Shown here: positions 7,517 through 13,704 of the stretch, piece by piece
How positions within the stretch are numbered: position 1 is the first letter of the stretch
Layout of the letters: every line of letters begins with the position of its first letter
Assembly: GCA_021811865.1 (NCBI GenBank)
Contig: JAKAQB010000066.1
Span: 1-18,466 of the forward strand
Source of the DNA: Actinomycetes bacterium
GTDB lineage: Bacteria > Actinomycetota > Acidimicrobiia > Acidimicrobiales > Palsa-688
Direction of reading: 5' to 3'
DNA: 18,466 bases
Position numbers and translations under genes: made by a program
Notes under the pieces: model-generated
The model's database searches: none
Seen by the model: only the letters and a program-made list of their open reading frames with translations
Told to the model about the DNA's origin: nothing

Positions 7517-8914
7517 TCAGCCCTCGAAGCCGCCGTGGATGGACAGCCGAGGCCGCACGACGATGAACAAGCCCCGGGGCGCGTGGGTGCTGGAGATGAA
7601 GGCCTGGCCGACGGCGAGCTTGCGGATCGCATCTGCGGTGCTCAGCTGGGTGCCACGCAGCCGGATGCTCGTCGGCTCGAGGGACTTGAGGTTGGCGAGG
7701 ACGTTCGAGATGTCTTTCTGGACGGTGAGGGTGTGACTGATGAGGGTGTCCACCTGCGCCATCACCCGGGAGTCGATGGCGCTGGGCTGCTGGGTGGTGA
7801 AGCCCAGCGAGAGCCCGAAGTTCCTGCCTTCGCGAACGAAGCGGAGCAGGATGCTCGACGCCGCGGTCTGCCGCTCCGAGGGGAAGATGTTCTGCGCCTC
7901 GTCTACCACCACCCAGGTCTTTGGTGGCGCGGCGTGCAGGATGCCCTCGAGCCGGTCCCGCTCGGCCGGGTCCTCACCGAAGCCCAGCTCGATGGACTTG
8001 GCGGCCTCGGAGGCTGCTGCGCGAGCGAAGAGAAGCTGCCGGATCAGAAGGAAGATGACGACGAGGCGAACGTCGTCCGGGACGCCCGAGAGGAGCATGA
8101 CCGAGAGGTGCCCAGCCTGGAGGAGGTCGCTCAGGCGGGTGCCCTGCCGGTCGAACAGGGGGCTGGCTTCGTAGGCCCCGAGCCGCTGGCGGAGCGCCCG
8201 GAGCGTCTCGCGCTGATAGTCCTGCTGGATGTCGTCGTCGCCGTTCAGGCAGGCGAGGAGATCGGCCACCTCGTAGTCGGGCTCGGCTGCGACGGGGTTC
8301 CCTCCCTGTGCCCATCCCCTGCGGCTGACCTTGTCGACGACGGCGGTGAGAAGCTGGCCCATCACGTCCTGCATCGCGTCGACGTGGAGCAACGATGCCC
8401 AGTCACCCACGTCCATGTCGCCGGGACGGATGGAGAACGGGTTAGCCCGACCGGTCACACGGTCCTGGTAGCCGGCCGGGACCCACAGGTCGACGGCGAG
8501 ATCGACGTCGATGGGGCCGCCCCACTGCCGGAGCAGCCGGGCCTGCTCGGCGATGTGCTCTGATCCGCCCTCTTGGTCTCGTACTGGCGCGACCATCCAC
8601 TGGAAGATGTTGAGCACGTCGAAGAGGAGGGCGGCTCGCTGTCGGCCGATGCGGTTGATCGGGGTCTCAGGGGCGGCCGTGCAGAGGCCCTCCAGGAACG
8701 CCCCGAGGGTGAACGACTTTCCTGCTCCCCGCTTGCCGACGATCGCGAGGACGTGCTCGCGGGTGAGGTCGAGGCGTACCTCGCGGCGAGGCCCGAGCTC
8801 GGCCAGCCGCCCGATCGTCACCCATTCCGCCCGGTTGTCAGGCACCGGGTCGCCGAGACGGAGCGGAGTCGTCCCGCCGCCCAGGGCCGGCTCGGGCTTG
8901 TAGAGCTGTGCCAT
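7517..8914 (-). CDS. HerA/DUF87-type DNA-translocating ATPase
   Basis: A 465-aa RecA-fold ATPase of the HerA/FtsK group. The Walker A motif is VGKRGAGKS (59-67) after a short beta-rich N-terminal region. Walker B is WVVVDEAQNIF (334-344, Asp-Glu 338-339). The C-terminal part shows the family pattern LRFVREGRNFGLSL...TTQQPSAID...QVDTLISHTL. HerA proteins form hexameric rings that move along DNA and, in defence systems, team with nucleases or SIR2 proteins. The ATG at 8914 is chosen because it lies 4 bp after the preceding stop and precedes all conserved sequence; the frame remains open further upstream inside the neighbouring gene. The distant pairing with a SIR2 gene recalls SIR2-HerA systems, but here they are separated by five genes and the overall set is much larger. 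Confidence 0.88.
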   Translation of the reverse strand: MAQLYKPEPALGGGTTPLRLGDPVPDNRAEWVTIGRLAELGPRREVRLDLTREHVLAIVGKRGAGKSFTLGAFLEGLCTAAPETPINRIGRQRAALLFDVLNIFQWMVAPVRDQEGGSEHIAEQARLLRQWGGPIDVDLAVDLWVPAGYQDRVTGRANPFSIRPGDMDVGDWASLLHVDAMQDVMGQLLTAVVDKVSRRGWAQGGNPVAAEPDYEVADLLACLNGDDDIQQDYQRETLRALRQRLGAYEASPLFDRQGTRLSDLLQAGHLSVMLLSGVPDDVRLVVIFLLIRQLLFARAAASEAAKSIELGFGEDPAERDRLEGILHAAPPKTWVVVDEAQNIFPSERQTAASSILLRFVREGRNFGLSLGFTTQQPSAIDSRVMAQVDTLISHTLTVQKDISNVLANLKSLEPTSIRLRGTQLSTADAIRKLAVGQAFISSTHAPRGLFIVVRPRLSIHGGFEG

Positions 8915-8918
8915 CAGC

Positions 8919-10127
8919 TCAGGCCGGCGGGTAGAGGACGGGAGTGACGATGGCCTCGTCGACCAGGCGACGTTCGTCTGATGTCTGGTCGCGGTCGAGC
9001 CAGGCGTTGAGCACCGCGGTCTGCATTTTCTGGATGATCTGGCTCGGCAGTGAGTTCTGCGGGTCGGATGAGGCGAATTCCGCCACCAAGTCGACGGCAT
9101 TTTCGTCGAAGGGGAAGACCTCCCGTTGGGTTGCCAGGCCCTGCTCCTCGATGGTCTGCGCGGCAAGGTCCTGGTCGACGAGGTGCCGGAGAAGGTCGTA
9201 GATGAACGCCTTGGCGTTGTCTGCCGAGGCCAGGTGGCTGGTCAGGTCGATGTACCCATCGTCGTAGCCGACGCGCCGACGGATGGCCTCGTAATCCAGC
9301 ACGGCCGGCACGCGGCCGAGGCCGGGCGTGTGCTCGAAGGCGATGATGAGGCCGAGGACGTCGTTGTCGTCGTCGAAGAGACGACGGAAGGAGTACTCGA
9401 ACTCCATGATCGAGTCGGCGTTAGTGATATTGCCGAGCGCCTCGCCCTCGTCCATCATGATCACGAGCTTCTCGTCGGTGCCGGCGCGCACCAGGCTCGC
9501 CACGTTGAGCAGGGCGTGGATCAGGTCGGCCGGCTCCTCGAGGTTGGCCTGGGTCGCCAGCATCTGGGTCTCGTCGACGGTGAGCTTCCGTCCCTTCAGC
9601 CATTCCCATGACAGGGTCGCTTGGCGGCCGCCGAAGAGCAGGTTGCGGAAGATCTGGGCTTGGCTGGCCTGGATCGCGGTCTCGCCGTAACGGAGGATCC
9701 GCTCCCCCACGAGGTGCGGGAAGGGGTCGGTGGCGCGCTCGGGGGTGCCGAGAACGGTGGCCGCAGCGTCCCGCACGACCTCGAATCCGATGGCGTTCAT
9801 GATCCTGGTGTGGACCGACGTCCACCGCTCTTTGCTCTTGATCGGGGCGAGCTCGTAGCGGAGGGGCCGCAGGTGCGGCAGCTCGTCGCGCAGAGTCGGA
9901 TCCGTGCCGAGCACGTACTCGATGTGGCGCAGGTTGTGGGTCTTGCCTCCGCCGTAGGGTCCCAGGATCATGAACTTTGGGACCGCCCGGTCCTGGTTCA
10001 GGTCACGCAGGATCCGCTCCCGGATTCGGCTCTCCAGCTCGGTCCCTCCGAAGTACACCTCGGCGTCGGTGTCGGGGTTGACCGTGAAGGTGTCCTTCTT
10101 TAGGTGGTAGTACTCCTTGAGGTTCAC
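8919..10127 (-). CDS. AAA+/ORC-like ATPase, first copy in the cluster
   Basis: A 402-aa P-loop ATPase. The Walker A motif is GPYGGGKT (56-63) and Walker B is LVIMMDEGEAL (221-231, Asp-Glu 226-227). The N-terminus, with YYHLKKDTFTVNPDTD then YFGGTELESRI, is followed by GGGKTHNLRHIEYV, which matches the second ATPase of the cluster. A WLKGRKLT segment (about 176-183) corresponds to WLRG in the paralogue and resembles BREX BrxC/BrxD-type ATP-binding proteins. The GTG start at 10127 overlaps the PLD gene's TGA by four bases and has GGGAGG five bases upstream, which fixes the start well. It is the second gene of the operon, directly before the HerA-type motor. Inference: an ATP-dependent regulator or loader acting with HerA. 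Confidence 0.82.
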   Translation of the reverse strand: MNLKEYYHLKKDTFTVNPDTDAEVYFGGTELESRIRERILRDLNQDRAVPKFMILGPYGGGKTHNLRHIEYVLGTDPTLRDELPHLRPLRYELAPIKSKERWTSVHTRIMNAIGFEVVRDAAATVLGTPERATDPFPHLVGERILRYGETAIQASQAQIFRNLLFGGRQATLSWEWLKGRKLTVDETQMLATQANLEEPADLIHALLNVASLVRAGTDEKLVIMMDEGEALGNITNADSIMEFEYSFRRLFDDDNDVLGLIIAFEHTPGLGRVPAVLDYEAIRRRVGYDDGYIDLTSHLASADNAKAFIYDLLRHLVDQDLAAQTIEEQGLATQREVFPFDENAVDLVAEFASSDPQNSLPSQIIQKMQTAVLNAWLDRDQTSDERRLVDEAIVTPVLYPPA

Positions 10128-10669
10128 TGCTGCCTCCCAGCGTCAAGGGGACGAGCGCCGAGCTGGCTGAGCGCGACACGAACGAGGTCATTGATGAGGG
10201 CGCTACCGGAGAGGGGGCGCAGCAGGACGCCCACCTCAGCGAGTCGGGTGCCTCCGGCGGTCATGTTGGCCGAGCCCACAAGCGCTACCCCCCGTCCATC
10301 GGCCTCCTGCGCGATGTACATCTTGGCGTGCAGGGCGTCGCTGACGAGAACCCGGTGGGATCGGGCCGAGCGCGCCAGCTCTATCGCCTGCTCTGCTGGC
10401 CGAGTGGAGGGTGGGCGGCTGACCACGATGAGCTCGGCGTCCTGGGCGTCGGCATGACGGACGAGGAGGCGGAGCCGACCGTGGTCGGTCTCGGTGATCC
10501 AAGGCGACACGAGGCAGATGCGGGTCGGTCGTGCTCGAAGGGCGGCTGACGTGAATCGTCCGAGGATGTCGCCCCACACCGGCTCCGCGGTCGCTCGGCG
10601 CGCCGGCAGGAACCCGGTTGTTGGCTTGCTTGGGCGCCGGCCCCGATGTACGGTGGTAGCGAAACTCAT
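10124..10669 (-). CDS. Single-motif phospholipase D-like (PLD) nuclease-type protein
   Basis: A 181-aa protein with one PLD/HKD motif: HAK (His 114, Lys 116) followed by GSANMT (132-137) and LAEVGV (143-148). Single-motif members normally work as dimers with two motifs forming one active site; several, such as the DrmC proteins of DISARM and BfiI-type enzymes, are DNA-linked. The region before it (ICLVSPWIT, about 51-59) is typical of the PLD fold. No signal peptide is visible, so it is cytoplasmic and more likely a nuclease than a lipase. It is the first gene of the minus-strand operon. The ATG at 10669 has AGGA close upstream, but lies only about two bases from the predicted transcript start, so the mRNA may be leaderless. 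Confidence 0.8.
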   Translation of the reverse strand: MSFATTVHRGRRPSKPTTGFLPARRATAEPVWGDILGRFTSAALRARPTRICLVSPWITETDHGRLRLLVRHADAQDAELIVVSRPPSTRPAEQAIELARSARSHRVLVSDALHAKMYIAQEADGRGVALVGSANMTAGGTRLAEVGVLLRPLSGSALINDLVRVALSQLGARPLDAGRQQ

Positions 10670-10674
10670 CGAGT

Positions 10675-10685
10675 CCTACGTTAGG
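10675..10685. promoter_or_regulatory. Short inverted repeat in the divergent spacer, candidate operator
   Basis: CCTA-CGT-TAGG is a perfect 4-bp inverted repeat around three bases; with flanking bases GTCCTA/TAGGTC it is 5 of 6 matched. It overlaps the -10 of the operon promoter and lies between the operon and the XRE regulator, the expected place for an XRE binding site. It is short enough to arise by chance. Confidence 0.3.
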
Positions 10686-10706
10686 TCAGAACGGATTCGC
10701 TGTCAA
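10678..10706 (-). promoter_or_regulatory. Sigma70-type promoter for the minus-strand defence operon
   Basis: On the minus strand TTGACA (10706-10701) is followed by a 17-base spacer and TAACGT (10683-10678). The predicted start near 10671 is almost on the ATG at 10669, suggesting a leaderless or near-leaderless transcript. The -35 and the next two bases (TTGACAGC) are the same as in the internal promoter at 3670-3699. Confidence 0.6.
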
Positions 10707-10716
10707 CAGAATCGAG

Positions 10717-11205
10717 GTGACCATCTCTTCGCCCGAGACGAAGAAAGGCAGTAGGCCGAGAACGACTGACACCCCCAGTCAGTTCGGCGACCGTCTTCGT
10801 CGATGGCGTGGAGATCGAGGTGTGACTCTGCGGGACGTGTCGGAGGCGTCGGGCATCTCCATCGCCTACCTCTCTGATCTGGAGCGGGGGAAGCTGGTCA
10901 ACCCCACGCTTGACACGCTGACCGCGCTTGCCGGTGCACTCGGAGTCTCGATCAACGAGCTGCTCGGCATCGAGCCCGAGCAGACGGTTGCGCCAAGGCT
11001 GTCTGCAGCCCTCGAGGAGTTCCGGTCGTCTCCGGCCTTTCAGGAGGTCGTCGCAAGCGAAGCGGCCCGGTGGAAGGTGCCCGCGGAGGAGGTGGAGCGC
11101 GGCTGGCTGGACAGCCTGGCTGCGATCCGGATCGGCCGGCGGGCACCGCGGAGCGCCAGCGACTACCTCTTTATCTTCGAGGCGGCGCGACGCGTCCTGG
11201 AGTAG
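10717..11205 (+). CDS. XRE-family helix-turn-helix regulator
   Basis: A 162-aa DNA-binding protein. Residues about 23-85 form a Cro/C1-type HTH (FGDRLRRWRGDRGVTLRD, then SISYL-like ISIAYLSDLERG and NPTLDTLTALAGALGVSINELL). The C-terminal 75 residues are helical, with no ligand domain I recognise. It starts with GTG at 10717 and is transcribed away from the PLD-ATPase-HerA operon, 47 bp apart, and towards vsr and dcm. By position it could act as a control protein of the restriction-modification unit and also repress the divergent operon. The first 20 residues lie outside the HTH, so a slightly later start cannot be excluded. Confidence 0.88.
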   Translation: MTISSPETKKGSRPRTTDTPSQFGDRLRRWRGDRGVTLRDVSEASGISIAYLSDLERGKLVNPTLDTLTALAGALGVSINELLGIEPEQTVAPRLSAALEEFRSSPAFQEVVASEAARWKVPAEEVERGWLDSLAAIRIGRRAPRSASDYLFIFEAARRVLE

Positions 11206-11251
11206 CTGCGAGAACTACACCTATGTGACTATGCTGAGCTAGGCTGCTATT

Positions 11252-11755
11252 ATGCAGCTGGCCGCGCGCGTACAGGAGCAGTCAGCGCAGGGCCTCGGGG
11301 GCGAGCCTCCCGCGACGGGCGCCTACCCGGTTCCCTCAAGCCCCGCCGTCACCGCCTTGATGCGGGCCAACCGCAAGGTAGACACCTCCCCTGAGCTGCG
11401 CCTCCGCTCCGCCCTGCACAGACAAGGGCTGAGATTCCGCAAGCACATTCGGATCGACGCGGGAGGGACGCGGGTTACGCCCGACGTGACCTTCCCTCGC
11501 AAACGGGTGGCCGTCTTCGTGGACGGCTGCTTCTGGCACGGATGCCCTGAGCACGGCACGCACCCGAGGACGAACAGCAGCTACTGGTCCGCCAAGCTCA
11601 CCCGCAACCGCGAGCGCGACGGCCGCGTTGACAGCGCGCTCAGCTCCGCCGGCTGGCAGGTGGTGCGTGTGTGGGAGCACGTACCAGCCGAAGATGCTGT
11701 CGCCAACGTCACCTCGGTCTTGCGACAGGTTGAGGTCGATGCCAGGTCACGCTGA
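11252..11755 (+). CDS. vsr: Vsr-like very short patch repair endonuclease
   Basis: A 167-aa protein of the Vsr family. These enzymes nick next to T:G mismatches created by deamination of 5-methylcytosine. Conserved parts are ANRKVDTSPELRLRSALH (39-56), the catalytic-type Asp 78 in TPDVTFPRKRVAVFVDGC, the DGCFWHGCPEH block (91-101) with zinc-site and active-site residues, and WQVVRVWEHE-like WQVVRVWEH (135-143). It overlaps the downstream cytosine methyltransferase by 17 bp, the classic vsr-dcm partnership, so it probably repairs damage caused by that enzyme; some family members are restriction enzymes instead. The ATG at 11252 is kept because conserved family sequence (SSPAVTALM) begins before the next ATG at 11360; no good ribosome site is visible. 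Confidence 0.88.
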   Translation: MQLAARVQEQSAQGLGGEPPATGAYPVPSSPAVTALMRANRKVDTSPELRLRSALHRQGLRFRKHIRIDAGGTRVTPDVTFPRKRVAVFVDGCFWHGCPEHGTHPRTNSSYWSAKLTRNRERDGRVDSALSSAGWQVVRVWEHVPAEDAVANVTSVLRQVEVDARSR

Positions 11756-12962
11756 GCGGCTGACCGCCCTCTCGGCCTTCACGGGCCTCGGCGGGCTGGA
11801 CCTCGGCTTGGAGGCTGCCGGCTTCGAGCACGTCGGCTGCATCGAAAAGGACGAGACCGCTCGCAGATCGTTGAAACAGAACCGCGGCGACAGCTGGCCG
11901 CTCCTTGAGCCAGGAGATGTCAGCGTGCTGGCCCGGACCCTCACACCCGAGCAGTTCGGACTCCAAAGACGGGAGCTGTCAATCCTCGCTGGAGGCCCGC
12001 CTTGCCAGCCCTTCTCGAAGGCCGCGCAGTGGTCCGCCTCGGCGCGCACGGGGCTCGAGGACGTTCGCAGCCACTGCCTGCGAGACTTTCTCCAGCTCGT
12101 GGAGATCTTTCTTCCGCGTGTGGTGCTGATCGAAAACGTGGCCGGGTTTGTCCAGGGTCCGGTGTCCGCGCTCCTAGAGATCAAGCTGGCGCTCAAAGGT
12201 ATCAATGAGCGCCAGCAGTCCCGATATGTGGCGCACCACCGGATCGTCGACGCCGCCGACTACGGAGTCCCCCAGCACCGCCAGAGAGCGATCATCATCA
12301 TGAGCCGCGAGGGCGACGAGCCAACCTGGCCCCGAGCCACTCACGCCGATGACCCGATGCGGGCGTGGGACGCTATCGGGGAGCTGGAGGTGGTCAGCCC
12401 GCCAAAGGCGGTTGGCAAATGGGCAGACCTCCTCCCCTCGATCCCCGAGGGCGAGAACTACTTGTGGCACACCCGAGGCGGCGGGGGGCGACCACTCTTC
12501 GGCTATCGAACCCGGTTCTGGTCGTTTCTCCTCAAGCTCGCGAAGGATCAGCCATCCTGGACCCTCCCCGCGCAACCTGGTCCGTCAACGGGCCCCTTCC
12601 ACTGGGACAATCGGCCGTTGACCGTGCCCGAGCTGCTAAGGCTCCAAAGCTTCGATGCTGACTGGATTGTGGAAGGCGGTCACCGCGAGCAGGTCCGGCA
12701 GGTGGGCAATGCAACTCCGCCAAGGCTGGCAGAGGTCATGAGCCGTGCGATCGCAACTACCTACTTCGGGATGTCCTACAAGGGGCAGCGTCTGCACCAC
12801 TACATCGCTCGTGCCGAGTCTGTTCCTGAGCCGTCGCCTGTCAAGCCAGTCCCAGTGGAGTACCTCAAGCTGGAGGGGGACCACGCCGATCATCCGGGCA
12901 CTGGGAAAGGGCCAAGCCCTCGCTCATGTTGCGACGCCATTGCTCTCGGCGCAATGGCTTGA
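11739..12962 (+). CDS. dcm: DNA (cytosine-5) methyltransferase, Dcm type
   Basis: A 407-aa C5-cytosine methyltransferase with all core motifs. Motif I is AFTGLGGLDLGL (13-24, AdoMet binding), motif IV is GGPPCQPFS (85-93, catalytic Cys 89), motif VI is IENV (131-134), and motif VIII is YGVPQHRQRAII (175-186). The C-terminal motifs are LRLQSFDADW (300-309) and QVGNATPP (321-328). The target-recognition region falls between about 190 and 290; the sequence methylated cannot be read from the protein. The ATG at 11739 is chosen because it has GAGG just upstream and directly precedes motif I, giving a 17-bp overlap with vsr. The frame remains open further upstream inside vsr. The enzyme appears intact and would protect host DNA from a partner endonuclease, possibly the HNH protein downstream. 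Confidence 0.93.
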   Translation: MPGHAERLTALSAFTGLGGLDLGLEAAGFEHVGCIEKDETARRSLKQNRGDSWPLLEPGDVSVLARTLTPEQFGLQRRELSILAGGPPCQPFSKAAQWSASARTGLEDVRSHCLRDFLQLVEIFLPRVVLIENVAGFVQGPVSALLEIKLALKGINERQQSRYVAHHRIVDAADYGVPQHRQRAIIIMSREGDEPTWPRATHADDPMRAWDAIGELEVVSPPKAVGKWADLLPSIPEGENYLWHTRGGGGRPLFGYRTRFWSFLLKLAKDQPSWTLPAQPGPSTGPFHWDNRPLTVPELLRLQSFDADWIVEGGHREQVRQVGNATPPRLAEVMSRAIATTYFGMSYKGQRLHHYIARAESVPEPSPVKPVPVEYLKLEGDHADHPGTGKGPSPRSCCDAIALGAMA

Positions 12963-12998
12963 GCCCGGCTTCCCTTCGAGCCGTTCGGGCTGTATAGC

Positions 12999-13703
12999 AT
13001 GAGACAGGTTCAGTCGTATGTCGATGAGCGCCTTGCTGCCTTCTGCTATTCGTGCTTCGGCGCTCCGACGACCCGCGATCACGTTCCTCCCAAGGTGCTC
13101 TTGGATGAGCCATTCCCGGAGAATCTGCCCGTCGTAGGGGCGTGCCAGACCTGCAACGAAGGCCCCTCTGTCGATGAGGAGTATTTCGCCTGCCTCCTTG
13201 AGATTGCTGCATGTGGGCCCGCTGGGCGGCACCTGATGCGACCGAAAGTAAGAAGAATCCTGGACGAACGTCCAGCCCTGGCCAGCCGACTGGAGGCGGC
13301 AGTCAACGAGGATGGCTACCTCAGGGTCGAGGAGAACCGAGCCCGAAGGGTGATCGAGAAGATCGCCAGGGGTCTCTGGAGCTACGAGACGGGCGAGACA
13401 ACTGGAACGATGGACGCCGTCGTCTGGTTCGCACCGATAGATGAGCTCACCGACGATGACGTCCAGTCGTTCCTGACGGTCCCGACGCCATCGATCCTCC
13501 CCGAGGTTGGCAGTCGACTCATGTTCAAGGTGCTTGACTCGCTCAAAGCGGGTCAGCAGCCCCACGTCTGGGAGAACATGCAACCTCAACGCTTCGCCTA
13601 CGCCATCGCCCCGAGCGCCGGCTCTCGGGGCGGGGTACGGATGATCATCCGGGACTATCTCGCGGTACGGGTGGAGCTGCAGGCCAAAGGAGAGGTCTGG
13701 TGA
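12999..13703 (+). CDS. HNH endonuclease-like protein, candidate restriction partner
   Basis: A 234-aa protein with an N-terminal zinc-type HNH domain. CYSC (Cys 16 and Cys 19) is followed by RDHVPPK (26-32, catalytic-type His 28), CQTCN (49-53) and SVDEEYF (57-63). The remaining 170 residues are not recognised and could recognise DNA. It lies 36 bp after the cytosine methyltransferase on the same strand, so it may be the restriction enzyme of the unit; this is inference from position. No clear Shine-Dalgarno precedes the ATG. Its TGA is separated by only one base from the stop codon of the convergent integrase gene. Alternatively it is an independent HNH nuclease with no link to the methyltransferase. 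Confidence 0.78.
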   Translation: MRQVQSYVDERLAAFCYSCFGAPTTRDHVPPKVLLDEPFPENLPVVGACQTCNEGPSVDEEYFACLLEIAACGPAGRHLMRPKVRRILDERPALASRLEAAVNEDGYLRVEENRARRVIEKIARGLWSYETGETTGTMDAVVWFAPIDELTDDDVQSFLTVPTPSILPEVGSRLMFKVLDSLKAGQQPHVWENMQPQRFAYAIAPSAGSRGGVRMIIRDYLAVRVELQAKGEVW

Positions 13704-13704
13704 C

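Noticed and set aside
7517..9166. Longer HerA frame starting at 9166
   Set aside because: The extra 84 residues lie entirely inside the preceding ATPase gene and are Arg/Ser/Pro-rich, as expected of an out-of-frame reading; the ATG at 8914 lies 4 bp after that gene's stop.
11248..11253. TATTAT with GTGACT 17 bases upstream as a vsr promoter
   Set aside because: Transcription from it would begin inside the vsr coding region and exclude the chosen ATG; the -35 is also poor.
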